A DNA stretch of 64,000 bases from Kaistia defluvii. Lineage in GTDB: Bacteria > Pseudomonadota > Alphaproteobacteria > Rhizobiales > Kaistiaceae. Position numbers and translations under genes: made by a program. Below the pieces are notes generated by a model. That model saw only the letters and a list, made by a program, of their open reading frames with translations, was not told where the DNA came from and did no database searches. The stretch lies in NCBI RefSeq assembly GCF_040548815.1, contig NZ_JBEPSM010000003.1:248001-312000 (forward strand). The letters run 5' to 3'. Of the stretch, positions 8,272-17,394 are shown in pieces (position 1 is the first letter of the stretch; each line of letters starts with the position of its first letter).

Positions 8272-9057
8272 TCAGGCGGCGTGGGCGGTATGCGGCAGGA
8301 TGAAGGGCGCATCGGTGGGGACGCCGCCGACATGCACGCTGACGCCGAAGACGGCGCGCATCATCGCGTCGGTCAGCACTTCGCGCGGCGTGCCGCTGGC
8401 GGCGATGCGGCCCGCGCTGACGACGATGATCTTGTCGGCATAGAGCGCCGCGAGGTTCAGATCGTGCAGGATGGCGATGACGCCGCCGCCGGCACGGGCG
8501 AAGTTGCGCGCCGTGTCGAGGGTGAGCAGCTGGTGGCGCAGGTCGAGGCTCGCCGTCGGCTCGTCGAGGAAGAGATAGCGCGGCACGCCGTCGACAATCG
8601 GCTCCCACACCTGGCAGAGCACGCGGGCGAGATGCACCCGCTGCTGCTCGCCGCCGGAGAGCTCCTGGAAGAAGCGGCCGCCAAAGCCGTTCAGATCGAC
8701 CCGGATCAGCGCGGCGGCGACCCGGGCGGCGCGGTCGGCCGGGCTCAGCGCGCCGCTGGTGCCGAGGCGGACGACCTCATGCACGGTGAAGGGGAAGGCG
8801 AGCGAGGAAGCCTGCGGCAGCACGGCGCGGCGCTGCGCCAGCTCATACGGACGGTAGGCGCCAAGCTTCCTGCCGTCCAGCTTGATCGTGCCGGTCGCCG
8901 GGCGCAGTTCGCCGGTGACCGCCTTCAGGATGGTCGATTTGCCGGCGCCGTTCGGCCCGACCACCGCCGTCAGCTCGCCCGGCGCGACGGTGAGCGAGAC
9001 ATTGTCGAGAATGGCGCGCTGGCCGGCGCGGACGGTGAGGGCTTCAACTTGCAGCAT
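8272..9057 (-). CDS. hmuV: Haem ABC transporter ATP-binding protein HmuV
   Basis: This 261-residue ATPase powers haem import across the inner membrane with HmuU. Walker A is GPNGAGKST (about residue 34), the signature is LSGGEQQRVHLARVL, and Walker B is RYLFLDEPTASLDLRHQ, with the switch His in AILHDLNLAA. These match the FecE/BtuD/HmuV type. It is the last gene of the hemP-hmuT-hmuU-hmuV operon and is separated from hmuU by 82 bp. Confidence 0.93.
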   Translation of the reverse strand: MLQVEALTVRAGQRAILDNVSLTVAPGELTAVVGPNGAGKSTILKAVTGELRPATGTIKLDGRKLGAYRPYELAQRRAVLPQASSLAFPFTVHEVVRLGTSGALSPADRAARVAAALIRVDLNGFGGRFFQELSGGEQQRVHLARVLCQVWEPIVDGVPRYLFLDEPTASLDLRHQLLTLDTARNFARAGGGVIAILHDLNLAALYADKIIVVSAGRIAASGTPREVLTDAMMRAVFGVSVHVGGVPTDAPFILPHTAHAA

Positions 9058-9139
9058 CTCTGCTTCCCGTTTCCTGGGAGAGCGGCCGGCCCACCGGGGC
9101 CGCCGCGTCTCCGTCTTTCATCGCAGGCCGAATGGACGC

Positions 9140-10219
9140 CTAGAGATCGATCACGCCGCGCTTCCTGAGCAGGATCGACAGGAAGAAGGGCGCGCCGATC
9201 GTGGCGGTGACGATGCCGATCGGCAGTTCGGCCGGGGCGACGATGGTGCGGCAGATCATGTCGGCGACAATCAGCAGCGTGGCGCCCAGCAGCGCGGTTG
9301 CCGGCAGCAGCGTCCGGTGCTCCGGCCCGATCACCAGCCGCAGCACATGCGGCACGACAATGCCGACGAAGCCGATGATGCCGGCAAAGGCGACCGAGAC
9401 GCCGACGGCCAGCGCCACGACGAGGATGATCAGGCTCTTCAGGAACTGCGTGTTGAAGCCGAGATGGCGGGCTTCCGCCTCGCCCAGCACCAGCGCGTCC
9501 AGCCCTCTCGCGGTAAACGGCATGGCGAGGAACACGCCGACGATGAAGGGGGTGGCGAGCAGGATCTTGTGCCAGGTCGCGCCGCCCAGGCCGCCCATTG
9601 ACCAGAAGGTCAGTTCGCGCAACTGGAAGTCGTCGCTGCGGAAGACGAGATAGGCGGTGATCGCCCCGGCGATCGCGCCGAGCGCAATGCCGGCGAGCAG
9701 CATGGTGCCGACCGAGGTCTGGCCGCGCCGCGTCGCGATGGCATAGAGCAGCAGCGTCGTGCCGAGGCCGCCGAAGAAGGCGGCGATCGGCAGCGCGCCG
9801 ATGCCCAGGAAATCCATCACCGGCGCCAGGAAAGCGCCACCGAGCACGATGACCAGCACCGCGCCGAGCGCCGCGCCGGCCGAGACGCCGACCAGGCCGG
9901 GATCGGCCAGCGGGTTGCGGAACAGGCCCTGCATCATCGCGCCGGCCAAGGCCAGCGCCGCGCCGACCAGCGCTCCCAGCAGGGTGCGCGGCACGCGGAT
10001 GTCGAACAGGATGACGTGGTTGACGGTGCTGATCGCATCGAAGCGGCCGGCGATCGCGTCGGAAAGCAGGCCGGCGACCTCTGCCGTCGACATGCCGGAG
10101 GGGCCGACGCAGAGCGAGATCACGCTGACGGCAACGAGCAGGACGACCAGGCTGGCGGTCACCACCCGCGCCCGTCCGCGGCGGTCGCCGGCGACCGGGG
10201 CTGTCATGGCGAGGCTCAT
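9140..10219 (-). CDS. hmuU: Haem ABC transporter permease HmuU
   Basis: This 359-residue inner-membrane permease belongs to the FecCD/BtuC family and forms the haem channel. About ten hydrophobic helices are visible, with the family stretches RVPRTLLGALVGAALALAGAMMQGLFRNPLADPGLVGVSAGAAL and GFVGIVVPHVLRLVIGPEHR given here only in part as landmarks: RVPRTLLGALVG and IIGFVGIVVPHVLRL. The start at 10219 is chosen because its ATG overlaps the hmuT stop as TGATG; an in-frame ATG at 10237 would overlap hmuT by 19 bp. Confidence 0.92.
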   Translation of the reverse strand: MSLAMTAPVAGDRRGRARVVTASLVVLLVAVSVISLCVGPSGMSTAEVAGLLSDAIAGRFDAISTVNHVILFDIRVPRTLLGALVGAALALAGAMMQGLFRNPLADPGLVGVSAGAALGAVLVIVLGGAFLAPVMDFLGIGALPIAAFFGGLGTTLLLYAIATRRGQTSVGTMLLAGIALGAIAGAITAYLVFRSDDFQLRELTFWSMGGLGGATWHKILLATPFIVGVFLAMPFTARGLDALVLGEAEARHLGFNTQFLKSLIILVVALAVGVSVAFAGIIGFVGIVVPHVLRLVIGPEHRTLLPATALLGATLLIVADMICRTIVAPAELPIGIVTATIGAPFFLSILLRKRGVIDL

Positions 10220-11217
10220 CAGTCGGCTGCCGGCCATTCGGGAAGGTCGAGGGTCGGATAGAGTGCGTGCGCAAGATCGCGCGCCGCGTCCGCCGTGCGC
10301 GGCCCGAAGCCGAGCAGGTAGAGGCCGTCCATGGTGACGAGCGCCTTGTCCCGGGCCGCCGGCGTCGCGCGCAGAGCGGGCGAATCGAACACGACTTCCC
10401 GCTTGGGCGGGCCGCTCTGGCCGATCATCATCACGACGACTTCCGGCTCGGCTGCGATCAGCGCTTCGTCGGAAGCCGGCTTGTAGCCTTCGACGGCTGC
10501 CATCGGATTGATGCCGCCGGCCATCTGGATCATCGAATCGGCGGCGGTGTTGTGGCCGGCGGCCATCGGCTTGCCGCCGTTCAGGCTCATCAGGAAAACG
10601 GCCTTCTTGCGCTCGTTCTCCGGAATCTTGGCGATCGCGGTATCGAGCGCCTTGAACTTCGCCGCCATGGTGCCGGCGAGCTTGTCGCCCTTTTCCGTCT
10701 CGCCGAGAATGTCGGCGATCAGGCGCACCTTGGCCAGGATGCTGTCGCCGGTCCGGCGCTCGGGCACGATGACGATCGGCACGGAAGCGGATTCGAGCAG
10801 GGTGATCGCGTCCTTCGGGCCGGAGCCCTCGACGGCGATGATCAGGTCCGGCTTGACCGAGAGCACGCCCTCCGCCGACAGCGCGCGCATGTAGCCGACG
10901 TCCGGCTTGGCGGCGGCCTCGGGCGGATAGGACGAGGTGGTGTCGCGGGCGATGATCCGGTCGCCGGCGCCCAGCGCATAGACGATCTCGGTGATGTCGC
11001 CGCCGATCGTGACGATGCGGTCGGTCGAGCCGATCGTGACCTTACGGCCGGTCGCATCCTCGATCACCCGCTCGGCCGCGACCGACTGCACGATCGCGCC
11101 GCAGGTAATGACGATGGCGAAGGCCAGCCCGAACAGGAACGGGAAGCGGCGGCCCGACAGGCGCTCGACCGAGCGGAGGACGCCGAATGGCGAAGGAGAA
11201 TGCGAGAGCCTCATCAT
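10219..11217 (-). CDS. hmuT: Haem-binding periplasmic protein HmuT
   Basis: This substrate-binding protein captures haem in the periplasm and delivers it to HmuUV. It has 332 residues. The N-terminus carries a basic region and the hydrophobic stretch FLFGLAFAIVITCGAIVQSV before AAERVIEDATGR, a signal peptide. The mature part has cluster A-2 type features: GGDITEIVYALGAGDRI, DTTSSYPPEA and VGYMRALSAEGVLSVKPDLII. The Tyr of VGYMR corresponds to the haem-ligand Tyr of HmuT/ShuT proteins. A second ATG directly follows the first at 11214 and has better spacing from the GGGA ribosome site. It lies 8 bp after hemP. Confidence 0.92.
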   Translation of the reverse strand: MMRLSHSPSPFGVLRSVERLSGRRFPFLFGLAFAIVITCGAIVQSVAAERVIEDATGRKVTIGSTDRIVTIGGDITEIVYALGAGDRIIARDTTSSYPPEAAAKPDVGYMRALSAEGVLSVKPDLIIAVEGSGPKDAITLLESASVPIVIVPERRTGDSILAKVRLIADILGETEKGDKLAGTMAAKFKALDTAIAKIPENERKKAVFLMSLNGGKPMAAGHNTAADSMIQMAGGINPMAAVEGYKPASDEALIAAEPEVVVMMIGQSGPPKREVVFDSPALRATPAARDKALVTMDGLYLLGFGPRTADAARDLAHALYPTLDLPEWPAAD

Positions 11218-11225
11218 GATCCCGT

Positions 11226-11402
11226 CTACTTGTTCAATATGAGCTTGCCGGCCCGGGTGAGGCGCAGCCTGTAGTCTTCGCCGACATGGCGAATGATGAT
11301 CTCGCGCGTCCCGTTGAGGAGTTCGTCGCTGGAAATCACGCGCGGTCCCGAACCCGGTGCAGGGGTCTCCGGGGCATCCCCGGCCAGTCGTGTCTCGTGC
11401 AT
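11226..11402 (-). CDS. hemP: Haemin uptake protein HemP
   Basis: This 58-residue protein belongs to the HemP/HmuP family, small proteins found next to haem receptor genes that promote their expression in rhizobia. The diagnostic C-terminal half reads SSDELLNGTREIIIRHVGED, then YRLRLTRAGKLILNK, which is the complete family domain. The start at 11402 (MHETRL) is preferred; an upstream in-frame ATG at 11435 would place the coding region over the candidate iron-regulator sites. It is the first gene of the hemP-hmuTUV operon and divergent from the TonB receptor. Confidence 0.9.
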   Translation of the reverse strand: MHETRLAGDAPETPAPGSGPRVISSDELLNGTREIIIRHVGEDYRLRLTRAGKLILNK

Positions 11403-11435
11403 GTCAGCTCCACCGGATTGCCTGGGTGGCGGCAA

Positions 11436-11494
11436 TTTTGAGTTGTTCTAAACTTGCGAATAATTCGCAACAATTTAGTTGACTGACGTACTCA
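11436..11494. promoter_or_regulatory. Divergent haem-uptake promoter region with iron-regulator-like sites
   Basis: Three motifs lie within 59 bp. At 11436-11452, TTTTGAGTTGTTCTAAA resembles the Irr iron control element (consensus TTTAGAAcngTTCTAAA), with one perfect half-site. At 11454-11470, TTGCGAATAATTCGCAA is a perfect 17-bp palindrome with a central A, close in form to Fur-type boxes. At 11480-11494 there is a TGA-N9-TCA arrangement like the RirA iron-responsive operator, a weak match because only six bases are defined. A plausible promoter for the receptor, TTGACT-N18-TATCTC (11479-11508), overlaps the last site. Regulator identity is inferred. Confidence 0.6.
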
Positions 11495-11653
11495 CCTTTT
11501 CGTATCTCCGCAAGCGAAAGATCGTCGATGCCGGTTTCGATGCGCTCGGGGGAGCCACGGAGAACGGCAGATTGCCAAGCACGCCAGTGCCGGCCGCCAT
11601 GCGCGCCCGGACAGCCAGCCAGGCCCATTCAAACCAATGCCTATGGGGCTCGC

Positions 11654-13798
11654 ATGCGTGTTGCTCGACACAAGACTTGGCTGATGGCTGGTACGGCCGC
11701 AGCCCTCCTCGCCACATTCGCGGCCACCGCCGCCAAGGCGCAGACCGCGCCGACGCCGGCCGCCAACAGTTCGGAAACCGACGAGGAGCTGAAGAAGAAG
11801 GCTGCCAAGGGCGAGACCGCCTTCCGGGCGCCGATCACCGTGACGGGCGACCGGGATGGCTGGAAGAACCCGTTCACGACCCCCGCGCCGATCAGCTCCG
11901 CCGGCGAGGACGAGATCCAGCTGTTCGGCCAGCGCAATCTCGGCAATGTGCTGCGCGCCATGCCCGGCACCTTCTCGCGCGATTCCATCCAGAACGCCGG
12001 TCTCTCGGTCAACATCCGCGGCCTGGAAGGCTCGGGCCGCGTCAACACGATGATCGACGGCGTTCGCCAGAACTTCCGCTTCACCGGCCATGAGGCGCAG
12101 GGCTTTGCCTATGTCGACCCGGCGCTGGTCGCGGGGGTCGACGTCCAGCGCGGCGCCATTTCGACCGCCGGCGGCGCCGGCGCGCTGGTCGGCTCGGCCA
12201 ATGTTCGCACCCTCGGCGTCGACGACATCATCACGGACGGCAAGAATTGGGGCGCGCTGGCGACGCTGACCTGGGGCAGTAATGGCGTCGGCTTCTCGGA
12301 AATGGCGGCCGGCGCGGTGCGCTCGGCTGGTGGCGGCGCGGCGATCGCCGGCGCGATCAGCTACGCCAACCCCGACAATTACGACAATGGCGACGGCATC
12401 GAGGTGCCCTATACCGGCCAGAACCGCCTTTCAGGCCTGGTCAAGGGCGAGTTCGCCCCGAGCGACGACCTGACCGTCAATGTCGGCGCCGTGCTCTACG
12501 ACAACGACTTCCTGGCCAACTCCTACAACCAGAACATCCGCTCGGACACCTATACTGCCGGCTTCAACTGGGATCCGGACAGCGAGCTGGTCAACGTCTC
12601 GGGCCACTTCTACGTCAACGACGTCAAGATGACCTATGGCGGCAACGCCGCCGGCACGCCCAACACCACGTCGGGCCGCGTCCTCGAGGACCTCGGCATC
12701 GGCTTCGACCTCTCCAACACGTCGAAGTTCAACATCGGCAATGTCGGCGTCAGCTCGACCTATGGCGTCGAGTACTTCCACGACGACGTAGACGCCTACA
12801 ACAACTGGACGCCGAACAGCGAGGGCGGCGTCAATCCGAGCGGCAATAGCGGCATTGGCGGCGTCTTCTCGGAGACGACCTTCAGCTACAACATCGTCGA
12901 TGTCATCGCCGGCCTGCGCTACGACTTCTACACGCTCGACGGCACCACCAACGTGCCGAGCAACAACCTGGCCGGCCTGCCGGCGGGCAATTACGACCTC
13001 GACCAGTCGGAAGGCCGGCTCGATCCGCGCATCACGCTGGCGCTCAACCCCTATGAGTGGCTGCAGCCCTACGTGACCTATGCGGAGACGTTCCGCGCGC
13101 CGACGATCAGCGAGACCATGCTGGGCGGCGTGCATCCCGGCTCCGGCCCGACCAACAGCTACAGCCCGAACCCGTTCCTGGAGCCGGAAATCGCCAAGGG
13201 CTGGGAAATCGGCGCCAACATCAAGAAGGACGGCCTGCTGACCGAAGGCGACATCTTCCGCCTGAAGGCCAACTACTACTACCAGAACATCGAGAACTAC
13301 ATCGCCGTCCAGAACGTCGGCATGGTCTGGTGGTTCGCCAACACACCCGGCACGTCGGTCATCAAGGGCCTCGAGCTCGAGGCGCTCTATGATGCCGGCT
13401 TCGCCTTCGCCAATGTGTCCTACACCCATGCGGAATCGAGCCTGCCGCCGACCCAGAACGGCCTCGGCGTCGCGAGCTACCTGCCCGACAACGTGTTCGC
13501 CCTGACCGCCGGCGCGCGCTTCCTGGAGCGTCGCCTGACCGTCGGCGGCCGCCTCAACTATGTCGGCAACACCGATGCCGGCCAGGGCTTCTTCGGCTCC
13601 GAAGTCGCCGACTGGGACGCCTATACGCTGGTCGACGCCTTCGCCAACTACAAGTTCGACAATGGCCTCGACCTGTCGCTCAACGTGACCAACGTGTTCG
13701 ACAAGGCCTACACGCCGGCCCTGTCGACCCTGAGCAGTTGGACCGGCGACACCGGCCGCGGCCGCACCGTCCTGCTGACGGCGAAGATGCAGTTCTAA
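11654..13798 (+). CDS. TonB-dependent haem/haemoglobin receptor
   Basis: This 714-residue outer-membrane receptor is expected to bring haem into the periplasm for HmuT. It starts with a signal peptide (MRVARHKTWLMAGTAAALLA, ending near AAKAQ), then a plug domain with NVLRAMPGTFSRDSIQNAG and VNIRGLEGSGRVNTMIDG, then a beta-barrel. The haem receptor FRAP box is present as AETFRAPTISE, with NPFLEPE in place of NPNL. The last residue is Phe (KMQF), as required for barrel assembly. The ATG at 11654 is chosen over an in-frame ATG 42 codons upstream because the signal peptide begins there. Iron control through the upstream sites is likely. Confidence 0.9.
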   Translation: MRVARHKTWLMAGTAAALLATFAATAAKAQTAPTPAANSSETDEELKKKAAKGETAFRAPITVTGDRDGWKNPFTTPAPISSAGEDEIQLFGQRNLGNVLRAMPGTFSRDSIQNAGLSVNIRGLEGSGRVNTMIDGVRQNFRFTGHEAQGFAYVDPALVAGVDVQRGAISTAGGAGALVGSANVRTLGVDDIITDGKNWGALATLTWGSNGVGFSEMAAGAVRSAGGGAAIAGAISYANPDNYDNGDGIEVPYTGQNRLSGLVKGEFAPSDDLTVNVGAVLYDNDFLANSYNQNIRSDTYTAGFNWDPDSELVNVSGHFYVNDVKMTYGGNAAGTPNTTSGRVLEDLGIGFDLSNTSKFNIGNVGVSSTYGVEYFHDDVDAYNNWTPNSEGGVNPSGNSGIGGVFSETTFSYNIVDVIAGLRYDFYTLDGTTNVPSNNLAGLPAGNYDLDQSEGRLDPRITLALNPYEWLQPYVTYAETFRAPTISETMLGGVHPGSGPTNSYSPNPFLEPEIAKGWEIGANIKKDGLLTEGDIFRLKANYYYQNIENYIAVQNVGMVWWFANTPGTSVIKGLELEALYDAGFAFANVSYTHAESSLPPTQNGLGVASYLPDNVFALTAGARFLERRLTVGGRLNYVGNTDAGQGFFGSEVADWDAYTLVDAFANYKFDNGLDLSLNVTNVFDKAYTPALSTLSSWTGDTGRGRTVLLTAKMQF

Positions 13799-13950
13799 GC
13801 CGGCTCCGAAACCGTCTGCCCGGCGGTGTGGTGACGACGGGCAGGCGCGAGGGGGGAAGGCCGGAAACGGTCGTCCCTCCTCATTTTTTGCCTATCTTGA
13901 AGAATCACCCTCTACACGCACCTCATCGGCACGCAAACGGAAGAACGACC

Positions 13951-14262
13951 ATGTACATCGCCATGAACCGCTTCAAAGTCATCAAGGGCATGGAAGCCGA
14001 GTTCGAGGAAGTCTGGCGCACGCGCCCGCGCAACCTGCACGAGCTCGAAGGCTACATCTCCTTCAACCTGCTGAAGGGCGCGACCGCCGAGGATCACACC
14101 CTCTATTCGTCGCACACGGTCTGGCAGAGCGAAGAGCATTTCGTCGCCTGGACCAAGTCGCAGCAGTTCCGCGATTCCCACCGCGGCGCTGGCGACCGCA
14201 AGCCGATGTTCCTCGGCCACCCGAATTTCGAAGGTTTTCAGGCCGTCGAAGGCGTCGTCTGA
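13951..14262 (+). CDS. Haem-degrading monooxygenase, IsdG/HmuQ type
   Basis: This 103-residue cytosolic protein has the antibiotic-biosynthesis-monooxygenase (dimeric alpha-beta barrel) fold of IsdG-type haem oxygenases, which open imported haem and release iron. The Asn-Trp-His triad of IsdG is conserved in spacing: N6 (MYIAMNRF), W67 (HFVAWTKS) and H77 (RDSHRG). It lies 152 bp downstream of the haem receptor on the same strand, followed by a strong terminator. No hmuS gene is present in the locus, so this enzyme probably supplies the haem-breakdown step. Confidence 0.88.
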   Translation: MYIAMNRFKVIKGMEAEFEEVWRTRPRNLHELEGYISFNLLKGATAEDHTLYSSHTVWQSEEHFVAWTKSQQFRDSHRGAGDRKPMFLGHPNFEGFQAVEGVV

Positions 14263-14290
14263 TCCGACGCTGCCGGCCAGGCATAATTTT

Positions 14291-14324
14291 GGGCGCGGCC
14301 AACGAGGCCGCGCCCTTCTTGTTT
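14291..14324 (+). terminator. Rho-independent terminator after the haem monooxygenase gene
   Basis: GGGCGCGGCC, loop AACGA and GGCCGCGCCC form a perfect 10-bp stem followed by TTCTTGTTT. It lies 28 bp after the stop codon. Confidence 0.88.
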
Positions 14325-14340
14325 GGGGGAGGGCCCGCCG

Positions 14341-17301
14341 TTAGTGCGCCTCGTCCCAGTTGTCGGCGGCGCGCGCGTCGACATTGAGCGGCACGCTGAG
14401 CGACACGGCCGGCGTCGGCGCGTTCTCCATGACGCGGGTGACCAGCGCCAGCGTCGGCTCGATCTCCGCCTCGGGCACCTCGAAGATCAGTTCGTCATGC
14501 ACCTGCAGCAGCATGCGCGCGTTGAGGCCCGCTTCCTCCAGCGCCGGCTCGACGCGCACCATGGCGCGGCGGATGATGTCGGCCGCGGTACCCTGCAATC
14601 GCGCATTAATGGCGGCGCGTTCGTTGAAGGCGCGGATCGAGGCGTTCTTCGAGGCGATCTCGGGATAGTGGCAGCGGCGGCCGAACAGCGTCGTGACATA
14701 GCCGAGGTCGCGGCAGATCCGCTTGGTCTCTTCCATGTAGTCGCGAATGCCCGGGAAGCGCTCGAAATAGCGCTTGATATAGGCGCCGGCCTCCTCGCGG
14801 GCGATCGACAGCTGGTTGGCGAGGCCGAAGGCCGAAATGCCGTAGATGATGCCGAAATTGATAGCCTTGGCGCGGCGGCGCACTTCCGAAGGCATCCCCT
14901 CGACCGGCACGCCAAACATTTCCGACGCCGTCAGCGCATGAATGTCGATGCCTTCGGCGAAGGCGTGCTTCAGCTGCGGAATATCGGCGATCTCGGCGAG
15001 CAGCCGCAGTTCGATCTGCGAATAGTCGGCCGAGACCAGCTTGTGGCCGGGATCGGCGATGAAGGCGGCGCGGATCTTGCGCCCCGCCTCGGTGCGGACC
15101 GGGATGTTCTGCAGGTTGGGCTCAGACGAGGACAGGCGACCCGTCGTCGTCGCGGCGAGCGCGTAGGAGGTGTGGACGCGCTTGGTCTCGGGATGCACGT
15201 AGCCCGGCAGCGCGTCGGTATAGGTTGAGCGCAGTTTCGAGAGCTGGCGCCAGTCGAGGATCTTCTGCGGCAGTTCGTAGCCCTGCTCGGCCAGGTCCTC
15301 CAGGATGCTGGCGCCGGTCGCCCAGGCGCCGGTTGCCGTCTTGCTGCCGCCGGGCATGCCCATCACGCCGAACAGGATGTCGCCAAGCTGCTTCGGCGAA
15401 CCGACATTGAAGGGCTGGCCGGCGATTTCCTGGATCTCGGCTTCCAGCGCGCCCGCCTTCTGGGCGAACTCGCCGGAGAGGCGCGAGAGGATGGCGCGGT
15501 CGATCGAGATGCCGCGCCGCTCCATCGAGGCCAGCACCGGAATCATCGGCCGCTCCAGCGTCTCGTAGACGGTGGACATGCCCTCGGCGGCGAGGCGCGG
15601 CTTCAGCACCTGCCAGAGGCGCAGCGTGACGTCGGCATCTTCGGCGGCATATTCGCTGGCACGCTCGATCGGCACGCGGTCGAAGGTGACGCGCGCCTTG
15701 CCCTTGCCAGTGACGTCGTCGAACGAGATCGGCTTGTGGCCAAGCCATCGTTCCGACAGCGGATCCATGGCGTGCACGCCGCGGCCGGCGTCGAGCACGT
15801 AGGAGATCAGCATGGTGTCGTCGAACGGCGCCGTGTCGATGCCGTGGCGGGCGAGCATCAGCCAGTCATATTTGAGGTTCTGCGCCACCTTGAGCACGGC
15901 GCGGTCTTCCAGCATGGGCTTCAGCAGCGCAATCGCCACGCGGATGTCGAGCTGGTCGGGCAGGAGCCCTTCCGTGAACAGGCCGTCGCCTTCGCCGCGA
16001 TGCGCGAGCGGGATATAGCAGGCCTCGTTCGGCGCCACGGCGAGCGAGATGCCGACCAGTTCCGCCTGCATCGGGTCGAGCGAGGTGGTCTCGGTATCGA
16101 TGGCGACGACGCCGAGCTCGGTCGCGCGGGCGATCCAGGCCCAGAGCCTCTCCTCCGTCCGGATCGTCTCATAGCCGGAATGCGAGAAGGGGATCGCCTT
16201 GATCGCGCTCGCCCGGGCGGCGGCGAGGCCGGAAGGCGTCAGCCCGCCAATGTCCTCGAAGCCCGGCTGCTGCTGCGGCGTGGCCTGGGAGCCGAACAGC
16301 GAGGCGGCGGTCGCGGCCCGGCCGGCCTCGCGGGCCCTGGCGGTCAGCGCCCCATCCGCCTCGACGCCACCGGATTCGACGCCCGTTGCGGCAGCGACGC
16401 GGCCGGTCAGCGTGGTGAATTCCATTGCCTTCAGGAAGGAGATCAGCTGCTCGCCGATGATCGGCCGCACGCCGAGCCGGTCGATCGGCTCGTCCAGCGG
16501 CACGTCGCGGTCGAGCGTCACCAGCTGCATCGAGATCCGTGCCATCTCGGCATGGGCGATCAGCGCCTCCCGCCGCTTCGGCTGCTTGATCTCCTCGGCA
16601 CGCGCGAGCAGCGTTTCCAGATCGCCATAGGTCTCGATCAGTTGCGCCGCCGTCTTGACGCCGATGCCGGGGACGCCGGGGATGTTGTCGACGGAATCGC
16701 CGGCCAGTGCCTGCACGTCGACGACCTTTTCCGGCGGTACGCCGAATTTCTCGATCACCTCGTCGCGGCCGATTGTCTTGCCCTTCATCGTGTCGAGCAT
16801 GATCACGCCCGGCTCGATCAGCTGCATCAGGTCCTTGTCGGAGGCGACGATGGTGACGTCGGCGCCGGCGGCCACCGCCTGCTTGGTGTAGGTGGCGATC
16901 AGGTCGTCGGCCTCGAAGCCTTCCATCTCGATCGACGGCACGTTGAAGGCGCCGACCGCCTGGCGGATCAGCGCGAATTGCGGCCGCAGATCTTCCGGCG
17001 GCTCGGGGCGCTGCGCCTTGTACTTGTCGTAGAGCGCATTGCGGAAGGTAGTCGCGGAATGGTCGAAGATGACCGCCAGATGGGTCGGCTTGACGCCGGC
17101 CTCGTTCGCTTCCTTGAGCAGCCGCCACAGCATGTTGCAGAAGCCGGCGACGGCGCCGACGGGCAGGCCGTCGGATTTGCGCGTCAAGGGCGGCAGCGCG
17201 TGGTAGGCGCGGAAAATATAGGACGATCCATCGACCAGAAAGACGTGATCGCCCTTCTGGACGGGGCGGGAAACGATGGCGGGAGCGAGCGTGTCTGACA
17301 T
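14341..17301 (-). CDS. polA: DNA polymerase I
   Basis: This 986-residue enzyme fills gaps and removes RNA primers in replication and repair. The N-terminal 5' nuclease domain has VFLVDGSSYIFRAYHALPPL and VDNIPGVPGIGVKTAAQLI. A 3'-5' exonuclease domain follows; its VVAIDTETTSLDP keeps the D-x-E metal ligands, so proofreading is likely active. The polymerase domain carries motif A DYSQIELRLLAEI, motif B RRRAKAINFGIIYGISAFGLA in part (RRRAKAINFGIIYG) and motif C LQVHDELIFE. The start is the ATG at 17301 (MSDTLAP); an in-frame ATG 16 codons upstream lacks family similarity. Length is within the alphaproteobacterial norm. Confidence 0.97.
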   Translation of the reverse strand: MSDTLAPAIVSRPVQKGDHVFLVDGSSYIFRAYHALPPLTRKSDGLPVGAVAGFCNMLWRLLKEANEAGVKPTHLAVIFDHSATTFRNALYDKYKAQRPEPPEDLRPQFALIRQAVGAFNVPSIEMEGFEADDLIATYTKQAVAAGADVTIVASDKDLMQLIEPGVIMLDTMKGKTIGRDEVIEKFGVPPEKVVDVQALAGDSVDNIPGVPGIGVKTAAQLIETYGDLETLLARAEEIKQPKRREALIAHAEMARISMQLVTLDRDVPLDEPIDRLGVRPIIGEQLISFLKAMEFTTLTGRVAAATGVESGGVEADGALTARAREAGRAATAASLFGSQATPQQQPGFEDIGGLTPSGLAAARASAIKAIPFSHSGYETIRTEERLWAWIARATELGVVAIDTETTSLDPMQAELVGISLAVAPNEACYIPLAHRGEGDGLFTEGLLPDQLDIRVAIALLKPMLEDRAVLKVAQNLKYDWLMLARHGIDTAPFDDTMLISYVLDAGRGVHAMDPLSERWLGHKPISFDDVTGKGKARVTFDRVPIERASEYAAEDADVTLRLWQVLKPRLAAEGMSTVYETLERPMIPVLASMERRGISIDRAILSRLSGEFAQKAGALEAEIQEIAGQPFNVGSPKQLGDILFGVMGMPGGSKTATGAWATGASILEDLAEQGYELPQKILDWRQLSKLRSTYTDALPGYVHPETKRVHTSYALAATTTGRLSSSEPNLQNIPVRTEAGRKIRAAFIADPGHKLVSADYSQIELRLLAEIADIPQLKHAFAEGIDIHALTASEMFGVPVEGMPSEVRRRAKAINFGIIYGISAFGLANQLSIAREEAGAYIKRYFERFPGIRDYMEETKRICRDLGYVTTLFGRRCHYPEIASKNASIRAFNERAAINARLQGTAADIIRRAMVRVEPALEEAGLNARMLLQVHDELIFEVPEAEIEPTLALVTRVMENAPTPAVSLSVPLNVDARAADNWDEAH

Positions 17302-17394
17302 GCGCGGACTATGCCCGCGAGCATCCGGTTTGGCTACAGCCGGCGACACGATGACAACGCTTCTGTTGCCATCGGGCTGCCGGTTGCAACCGGG

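Noticed and set aside
15736..17298. A 520-codon plus-strand open frame opposite polA.
   Set aside because: Shadow of the polymerase gene with compositionally biased translation.
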